From: an uncultured Clostridia bacterium
GTDB lineage: Bacteria; Bacillota; Clostridia; Saccharofermentanales; DTU023
Direction: 5' to 3'
NCBI GenBank assembly: GCA_947254895.1
Contig: CAMYEY010000086.1
Coordinates: 1 to 5,440 of the forward strand
DNA: 5,440 nucleotides
Below, piece by piece: positions 1 through 5,440 of the stretch. Position 1 is the stretch's first letter. Every line of letters begins with the position of its first letter. Below the pieces are notes generated by a model. It was not told the DNA's origin. It saw only the letters and a program-made list of their open reading frames with translations, and searched no databases. Made by a program: the position numbers and the translations under genes.

Positions 1-1024
1 GATTAAACTTACCTCTTTACAAAGGGATATGTTGGTTCCTATGCCGGGCCTGGACATGATGGATAAGCTTTGTCATGCCAATGTTCATGGTGGGCCGGAG
101 TATGCTATTAAAACTGTCAATAATATTTTACGTTTGAACATAGACCGTTATGTTGTGGTCAATATGCGGGGGCTTGAACAGATCATAGATATCGTTGATG
201 GGGTCGAGCTGGATATATCTGAAGAGGCTATTCCGTACATCAATGCCTGTATTGATGAGACCAACCGGGTTTTTAGTGATACCGGACGGGTTGAACATAT
301 CAGTAGCCCGGGCAAGCAACTTTTGAACGGCCGTCAGGCAGTAGCCTTTGCCCGTAACAGGTCAACAGCCGGCGGCGACTATGACCGGATGGGCTACCAG
401 AGGGCTTTAATACAGGCTATCCTCAACCGTTTTTTAGATGTAGGACTCAGTAATAAACTTAAGATGGTTAACCAGGGTTTAGCCCATGTAACTACTAATT
501 TAAGTAAGAATGAGATGTTGGGTATGTTGCAGTCTGTTTTACCAATCATGAATAAGCAGATTGAGAATTTACAGATTCCTGTAGAAGGTTATCATACCCA
601 TTATTCCGGTGCGGCCTGGTTTAATCTTTGCGATTTTAACGGCATGATCCCAATCGTTCAGGAGTTTATCTTTGGTCGGACCTTCCCATTTGATGCAGTT
701 GCGGAAATTCCGGGGGCGCCAGGGTCCAGTCAGGCTATTGAGGAACAACCTATAGATGATTGGGTTGACCCCAACCTTTATCAGCCTAGTGTAGAAGAGC
801 CAACGGATTATTCTACTTATGGACCCGGCTGGTCAACCGGCCAGGAAGGTGAAGGTGGTGGCGAAGGGGTTTGGCCTGGAATCGGTCATGAGTCTACAGA
901 CCCGGTTCCAGCTGAAACCGAAGCGGGTTATCTCTATCCTTATCATATCGGGGATACAGAAACTGGACAGACGGCTGTTGAAGATAACCCCAACTACCAT
1001 TCCGGTTTGGATTATATTGAATAG
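1..1024 (+). CDS. LytR-CpsA-Psr (LCP) family cell-wall ligase, 5' end missing
   Basis: LCP proteins are membrane-anchored enzymes that transfer undecaprenyl-pyrophosphate-linked glycopolymers (teichoic acids, capsule) onto peptidoglycan outside the cell. The frame is open from base 2 to a TAG stop, giving 340 visible residues; the N-terminal cytoplasmic part and membrane anchor lie off the left edge. The start of the visible part reads LTSLQRDMLVP, the usual LCP strand carrying a lipid-phosphate-binding Arg. It is followed by IDRYVVVNMRGLEQIIDIVDGVELDI in two typical blocks (visible residues 47-72), and by FARNRS and GDYDR (about 116-129), which hold the conserved Arg/Asp residues. Where most members have RQR after this block, this one reads YQR. 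The LCP core ends near residue 235. The last roughly 105 residues are a Gly/Pro/Glu/Tyr-rich acidic tail with no recognisable domain. The ATG at 29 is internal to the conserved core, so it is not the start. The family call is firm; the polymer transferred is unknown. Confidence 0.9.
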   Translation, partial: IKLTSLQRDMLVPMPGLDMMDKLCHANVHGGPEYAIKTVNNILRLNIDRYVVVNMRGLEQIIDIVDGVELDISEEAIPYINACIDETNRVFSDTGRVEHISSPGKQLLNGRQAVAFARNRSTAGGDYDRMGYQRALIQAILNRFLDVGLSNKLKMVNQGLAHVTTNLSKNEMLGMLQSVLPIMNKQIENLQIPVEGYHTHYSGAAWFNLCDFNGMIPIVQEFIFGRTFPFDAVAEIPGAPGSSQAIEEQPIDDWVDPNLYQPSVEEPTDYSTYGPGWSTGQEGEGGGEGVWPGIGHESTDPVPAETEAGYLYPYHIGDTETGQTAVEDNPNYHSGLDYIE

Positions 1025-1025
1025 G

Positions 1026-1030
1026 GGAGG
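1026..1030 (+). promoter_or_regulatory. Ribosome binding site deciding the GTG start of the CvpA-like gene
   Basis: GGAGG lies directly after the LCP stop codon and 6 nt before the GTG at 1037. The next in-frame ATG is codon 25, which would cut off the first membrane segment and has no comparable site, so the GTG is preferred. Confidence 0.8.
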
Positions 1031-1036
1031 CATCCA

Positions 1037-1468
1037 GTGTTAGATTTACTAATTGGTGGATTTTTCTTCTACCAGCTGTTTAATGGCTGGTATAAAGGCT
1101 TCATCAGGATGCTTTTGAGTTTTTTAATTATGGCAGCATCTCTGGTGGGGGCGGCAGCCCTGGCTAAACTAGGAGGGACTTTTAAAGCCAATGGCTTGAT
1201 CATCTTTCTTGTCTTCCTTTTGCTATTTTTTGTGTTACGTAAAATCCTCCTTTACCTGGTTAATAAATTCAATGACTTCTTCAATAGAATCCCAGTTCTG
1301 GGCGGAATAAACCGTTTCTTGGGGAGCTTGGTAGGCTTACTGGTTGCGGCCTTTGTTGTTTTTACCCTGGCACGGATTTTAGGCTTCATGGCTCCCTTTT
1401 CATCTGATCTCCAAAACTTGTTTCAACAGTCGCAGATCCTTAAATTTTTCCATGTTTGGGCTGGTTAA
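1037..1468 (+). CDS. CvpA family integral membrane protein
   Basis: This is a 143-residue, very hydrophobic protein of the CvpA (colicin V production) family. In E. coli the family is linked to colicin V export and envelope homeostasis; the molecular role in Firmicutes is not settled. Four membrane segments can be seen at about residues 1-16, 24-45, 53-75 and 94-117. The family's characteristic pieces are present: GWYKGFIR (17-24) after the first segment, and RIPVLGGINRFLGSLVGLL (84-102) before the last. Length is slightly short for the family, which is usually about 160-180 residues. The start is GTG with a good GGAGG site 6 nt upstream. The gene follows the LCP gene by 12 nt, so the two are probably co-transcribed. 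No clear terminator is visible downstream before the groES promoter. Confidence 0.85.
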   Translation: MLDLLIGGFFFYQLFNGWYKGFIRMLLSFLIMAASLVGAAALAKLGGTFKANGLIIFLVFLLLFFVLRKILLYLVNKFNDFFNRIPVLGGINRFLGSLVGLLVAAFVVFTLARILGFMAPFSSDLQNLFQQSQILKFFHVWAG

Positions 1469-1541
1469 AGAGCCCGTGCCCGACCGAAAATCTTAGTCAC
1501 ACTTTCTTCACGATTGGTCATAATATTTGCAGATTACTTCC

Positions 1542-1570
1542 TTGACAAAGCAAAGTTGAGAACCTATATT
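1542..1570 (+). promoter_or_regulatory. Sigma-A-type promoter of groESL
   Basis: A perfect -35 box TTGACA (1542-1547) is followed after exactly 17 nt by a -10 box TATATT (1565-1570), one base off consensus. The predicted transcription start is about 1577, inside the left arm of the CIRCE operator. This gives a groES leader of about 75 nt. It is a vegetative promoter whose heat response would come from repressor release, not from an alternative sigma factor. Confidence 0.9.
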
Positions 1571-1574
1571 GTAT

Positions 1575-1601
1575 TTGGCACTCGGAAGAGTCGAGTGCTA
1601 A
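1575..1601 (+). promoter_or_regulatory. CIRCE operator (HrcA binding site)
   Basis: The sequence is TTGGCACTC, nine spacer bases, GAGTGCTAA. It matches the CIRCE consensus (TTAGCACTC-N9-GAGTGCTAA) at 17 of 18 arm positions; the only change is A to G at the third base. The site begins 4 nt after the -10 box and covers the predicted transcription start, the usual position for repression by the heat-shock repressor HrcA. Because it is transcribed, it can also fold as a 5' UTR hairpin, where the altered base would make a G-U pair. hrcA itself is not in the window. Repression by HrcA is inferred from the family. Confidence 0.96.
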
Positions 1602-1631
1602 AACAGTGTTTGAAACATTTTTACAGAATAG

Positions 1632-1937
<306 letters not shown>

Positions 1938-1955
1938 CAGGTTAGTGTTTAGACC

Positions 1956-1980
1956 AGAGCCAATTCATTAGAATTGCTCT
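1956..1980 (+). promoter_or_regulatory. Intercistronic hairpin between groES and groEL
   Basis: AGAGC, one extra C, AATTC (1956-1966) pairs completely with GAATTGCTCT (1971-1980) across the four-base loop ATTA. This gives ten base pairs with a single bulged C. There is no run of T after it, so it is not a standard terminator, and groEL has no promoter of its own that I can see. The hairpin ends 5 nt before the groEL ribosome binding site (AGGAGG, 1986-1991). It may be a processing, stability or translation-balance element; that role is inferred. Confidence 0.65.
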
Positions 1981-1987
1981 TGAATAG

Positions 1988-3613
<1,626 letters not shown>

Positions 3614-3652
3614 TAGCTTGACCCATCAACTAGGAAATTGATCTAGTAAAGA

Positions 3653-3668
3653 GACAAAGGTATTTGTC
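3653..3668 (+). repeat. Small perfect inverted repeat in the groEL 3' UTR
   Basis: GACAAA (3653-3658) and TTTGTC (3663-3668) form a six-pair hairpin with a four-base loop, 39 nt after the groEL stop and 10 nt before the terminator stem. It is short and AT-rich, so it could be chance. If real, it would be a secondary structure at the 3' end of the groESL mRNA. Confidence 0.35.
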
Positions 3669-3671
3669 ATA

Positions 3672-3748
3672 ATTGAACAAAAAAAGCGGCTGCGTCTTAG
3701 TGACAAAGCCGTTTTTTTTGTAAAGACAGAAAGCCTTATTGAACAAAA
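3672..3748 (+). repeat. Direct repeat pair ATTGAACAAAA flanking the terminator
   Basis: The identical 11-mer ATTGAACAAAA occurs at 3672-3682 and again at 3738-3748, 66 nt apart on the same strand. The first copy runs into the left arm of the terminator. The second contains the candidate -35 box of the next gene. The base composition is simple, so a chance origin or an old local duplication are both possible. Confidence 0.45.
3679..3719 (+). terminator. Rho-independent terminator of groESL
   Basis: The core stem CGGCT (3687-3691) pairs with AGCCG (3707-3711). It is extended by a G-U pair and seven A-U pairs between the A run at 3679-3685 and the T run at 3712-3719. Inside the loop, GTC (3694-3696) and GAC (3702-3704) can add three more pairs. 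The eight-T tract directly after the stem is the classic termination signal. The mirrored A tract means it could also stop transcription from the other strand. It lies 66 nt after the groEL stop codon. Confidence 0.9.
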
Positions 3749-3819
3749 GACAAACTCTTACTATACTGTTACAGATGAAAAAGAATGGGATAAAGGAGAC
3801 TCGGGACAAAGGCCGTTTT
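3702..3819 (+). repeat. Near-identical repeat of the terminator 3' arm inside the next gene
   Basis: GACAAAGCCGTTTT at 3702-3715 (terminator right arm) recurs as GACAAAGGCCGTTTT at 3805-3819, inside codons 11-15 of the propeller gene, with one inserted G. Related GACAAA words also occur at 3653 and 3841. The second copy has no matching left arm and only four T, so it should not terminate. Confidence 0.4.
3739..3767 (+). promoter_or_regulatory. Candidate promoter of the propeller gene
   Basis: TTGAAC (3739-3744, four of six consensus bases) and TATACT (3762-3767, five of six) are separated by the optimal 17 nt. They lie just after the groESL terminator, where a new promoter is needed. The predicted start of transcription is 3774-3775, exactly at the ATG of the next gene. 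This would make the mRNA leaderless. The call rests on sequence match and position only. Confidence 0.6.
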
Positions 3820-5040
3820 CCGTCGGGAAATAAGACTGATGACAAAAGTTCAGAAGCCGGCCTTTTGAATGCCAAGATAGCCAGGTCTAATGCCCGAGCC
3901 AAGACCGGCACAATCAGCAACAGTAGCCAGAGAAAGTCTCTGCTGTTAGTTGCTTTATTATTCTTAATCTTTCTTTGCCTTTTGGTTGTGGTCATTTACA
4001 AAATGCCGGATAATATGCTGACGCCGGCTAAGTCTGAGGAGACAGCGGAGTTGGCAGACTTTGACCTTTTGATTTCTTTTTCCCGTAATGAGGGATCTCG
4101 TTATTATCCTTTTGGCGACCACTTGGTCTACCTTTCCCAAGATAAACTGGAGCTTCTGAATCTCAATAACGAAATTTTGTTTGACCAAACACTTGAGTTT
4201 ACGAGACCGGTAGGTGTCTATAATGCTGATTACTTTGTTGCAGCTGATAGAGATTCGGGCAAGGTTATTGTTTTAAACCGCGACAATAAGCAGTTTGAGT
4301 TGCAGCTGGAGGGTAATTTTGCCGGAGCTTCCTTCGCCGGGAACAAGTATATTTCTGTGATTGAGGAAAATCCGAATCAGCCGGCCTTCGTTCACATCGT
4401 TTCTTTGGAGACCGGAAAGATTAGTTTGACCATCCAGTTTTTTGAGTCGGGTTATCCCTTGGCGGTCTGTTTTAGCAAAGACCTCACTTATTTTGATGTT
4501 TTACTTTCTAATACAGCCGGCTCATCACTTCAGCCGGTAGTTAACCGCTATGATTTGGCTGGTCGCCAAACGGGTCAAATTATGCCACAAGGCTACCCTT
4601 ACCTGTATGGTAGTATTCAGCATGACCAGGCGGACAATGTCTTAATTGCGGCTGCGTCCCATATCTTAGCCTTGAATTTTGAAAGGGAAGAGCCTTTGGC
4701 AGAGCACAGTGCAGGAAAGATTTATCAGCTTGTTTCTGATCAACAAGTTTCTGCCCTATCGTCTAACCGGGTTGAAGGAGAGATATCGGTGGTTGATTGG
4801 GATTCGGCCAACGAGACTTTTATCGACAGAGAAGTCAACCTGCTCAACCAGATTGAACAAGTCACTGCTAACCAAGACCTGATAGCTATAAGTCATAATA
4901 ACCAGTTGCAATTATATAATCGCAAGTCACACAAGATTGTCTTAGACCAATTTCTAGATTCCAATATTCTGAGGATTGGTATCCTGTCGGATAGGCTACT
5001 CCTGATTACAGAAAACGGTGTGAAGACGCTTGGTTTTTAG
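3775..5040 (+). CDS. Membrane-anchored beta-propeller-like protein (DUF5711-like), function unknown
   Basis: I do not recognise a named gene; the architecture resembles the DUF5711 family of Firmicutes. The 421-residue product has a basic, polar N-terminal region (1-54), one strong membrane segment (about 55-75, SLLLVALLFLIFLCLLVVVI) and a large C-terminal domain (about 90-421). Arg53-Lys54 before the membrane segment predicts the N-terminus inside and the large domain outside. The outer domain has about eight recurring strand-rich units of the type seen in PQQ/WD-like propellers, for example GKVIVLNRDNKQFEL (162-176), VHIVSLETGKISLTI (206-220), VNRYDLAGRQTGQI (256-269) and NQLQLYNRKSHKIVL (376-390). 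No catalytic motif is visible, so a scaffold or sensor role is a guess. The start is uncertain: an in-frame TTG at 3739 would add 12 residues, but neither start has a clear ribosome binding site, and the TTG coincides with the -35 box. The CYTH gene follows 10 nt after the stop. Confidence 0.75.
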   Translation: MKKNGIKETRDKGRFPSGNKTDDKSSEAGLLNAKIARSNARAKTGTISNSSQRKSLLLVALLFLIFLCLLVVVIYKMPDNMLTPAKSEETAELADFDLLISFSRNEGSRYYPFGDHLVYLSQDKLELLNLNNEILFDQTLEFTRPVGVYNADYFVAADRDSGKVIVLNRDNKQFELQLEGNFAGASFAGNKYISVIEENPNQPAFVHIVSLETGKISLTIQFFESGYPLAVCFSKDLTYFDVLLSNTAGSSLQPVVNRYDLAGRQTGQIMPQGYPYLYGSIQHDQADNVLIAAASHILALNFEREEPLAEHSAGKIYQLVSDQQVSALSSNRVEGEISVVDWDSANETFIDREVNLLNQIEQVTANQDLIAISHNNQLQLYNRKSHKIVLDQFLDSNILRIGILSDRLLLITENGVKTLGF

Positions 5041-5046
5041 AGGAGG
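5041..5046 (+). promoter_or_regulatory. Ribosome binding site fixing the start of the CYTH gene
   Basis: AGGAGG begins directly after the TAG of the propeller gene and lies 4 nt before the ATG at 5051. It places the start of the truncated right-hand gene and indicates that it is translated from the same mRNA as the propeller gene. Confidence 0.85.
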
Positions 5047-5050
5047 AGAC

Positions 5051-5440
5051 ATGGAATCAGAATTAAAATTTGCTTACCAAGACGGTTACTCACAATTTGA
5101 TATCATGGATGCCCCTATAATTTCAGATAATCTTTTACCGATAGGTAATATGTCCTATGCCATGCGGTCTTCTTATTATGATACGAGTGATAATTTACTG
5201 TGGAGCCACCAGGCCGTTTTGAGAATGAGGAGATCTAATGACCGCTATTATCTGACCTTAAAACTGCCTCTTCATAGGCCTTTGAATGAAGATCGGGGCT
5301 TTTTTGAAAGACAGGAGTATGAGTTTGAGCTGACAGGTGATGACTGTAAGTGGGATAAAAAGCAGGGGATCAGTTCGGCTTGGTTTTTGAGCAGGCTCAG
5401 GGAAAGAGCCGGTCAGGCTGACCAAGACCTGAGACAGCTC
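5051..5440 (+). CDS. CYTH domain protein (triphosphate tunnel metalloenzyme), 3' end missing
   Basis: CYTH proteins bind triphosphate-containing substrates in a beta-barrel tunnel with a divalent metal. Members include class IV adenylate cyclase, thiamine triphosphatase and inorganic triphosphatase. The first 130 residues are in the window and the frame is still open at the right edge. The defining ExExK motif is at the N-terminus (E2, E4, K6 in MESELKF). It is followed by the usual YYDTSDNLL (42-50), LRMR (57-60, paired basic residues), YLTLKL (67-72, tunnel lysine) and the acidic ERQEYEFEL (86-94). The pattern is closest, by eye, to the inorganic triphosphatase YgiF type. Some of these carry a C-terminal CHAD domain, which would lie beyond the window. 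The substrate cannot be told from this part. The gene follows the propeller gene by 10 nt, suggesting co-transcription. Confidence 0.88.
   Translation, partial: MESELKFAYQDGYSQFDIMDAPIISDNLLPIGNMSYAMRSSYYDTSDNLLWSHQAVLRMRRSNDRYYLTLKLPLHRPLNEDRGFFERQEYEFELTGDDCKWDKKQGISSAWFLSRLRERAGQADQDLRQL

Noticed and set aside
29..31. ATG at 29 as the start of the LCP gene
   Set aside because: The frame is open to the left edge, and the codons before it (LTSLQRD) belong to the conserved LCP core, so the true start lies outside the window.
1519..1524. CATAAT as an additional -10 box upstream of groES
   Set aside because: It matches five of six bases, but no reasonable -35 box lies 16-18 nt upstream, whereas the promoter at 1542-1570 is near perfect.
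1956..1980. The groES-groEL hairpin as a transcription terminator
   Set aside because: It is not followed by a T run, and groEL downstream has no separate promoter that I can see.
3739..3741. TTG at 3739 as the start codon of the propeller gene
   Set aside because: It lacks a clear ribosome binding site, falls on the candidate -35 box and would be upstream of the predicted transcription start. It remains possible if another promoter is used.
3817..3830. TTTCC-GTCG-GGAAA hairpin near the beginning of the propeller gene
   Set aside because: Five pairs inside coding sequence, with no T tract and no relation to a start site, is within chance expectation.
3630..3995. 121-codon open frame on the minus strand across the terminator and propeller start
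   Set aside because: It runs through the groEL terminator and is antisense to the better-supported propeller gene. Its hydrophobic stretch is the reverse complement of that gene's membrane segment, and no ribosome binding site or family match is evident.

Overview
The window looks like a stretch of a Bacillota (Firmicutes) chromosome, most likely a clostridial lineage. The grounds are HrcA/CIRCE-type control of groESL, strong AGGAGG ribosome binding sites, sigma-A-like promoters, moderate GC, and an LCP cell-wall ligase beside a CvpA-like membrane protein. I could not place the genus. All genes read left to right on the + strand. There are no RNA genes, insertion sequences, CRISPR arrays or phage genes that I can support.

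Left part (1-1468): the 3' portion of a LytR-CpsA-Psr (LCP) family gene, cut by the window edge, is followed 12 nt later by a short CvpA-family membrane protein that starts at GTG. The two look like one envelope-related transcription unit. Middle part (1469-3719): a textbook heat-shock operon. A sigma-A promoter (TTGACA, 17 nt, TATATT) runs into a CIRCE operator placed over the predicted transcription start, followed by groES, an intercistronic hairpin, groEL, and a rho-independent terminator with a long U tract. Right part (3720-5440): a new promoter lies immediately after the terminator. It drives a gene for a single-pass membrane protein with a large beta-propeller-like outer domain (DUF5711-like). 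After 10 nt, a CYTH-domain (triphosphate tunnel metalloenzyme) gene begins and runs off the right edge.

How the genes fit together: GroES and GroEL form the folding chamber, and their expression is expected to rise when HrcA releases CIRCE under heat or misfolding stress. The genes on either side are envelope proteins (LCP, CvpA, propeller) and a probable phosphohydrolase. They appear to be separate transcription units, with no evident functional link to the chaperonin.

I do not see a convincing undescribed system. The points most worth a second look are the promoter at 3739-3767, whose predicted start falls on the ATG of the propeller gene (possible leaderless mRNA); the hairpin between groES and groEL; the repeat-rich short interval around the groEL terminator; the long acidic tail of the LCP protein; and the GroEL tail without GGM repeats.
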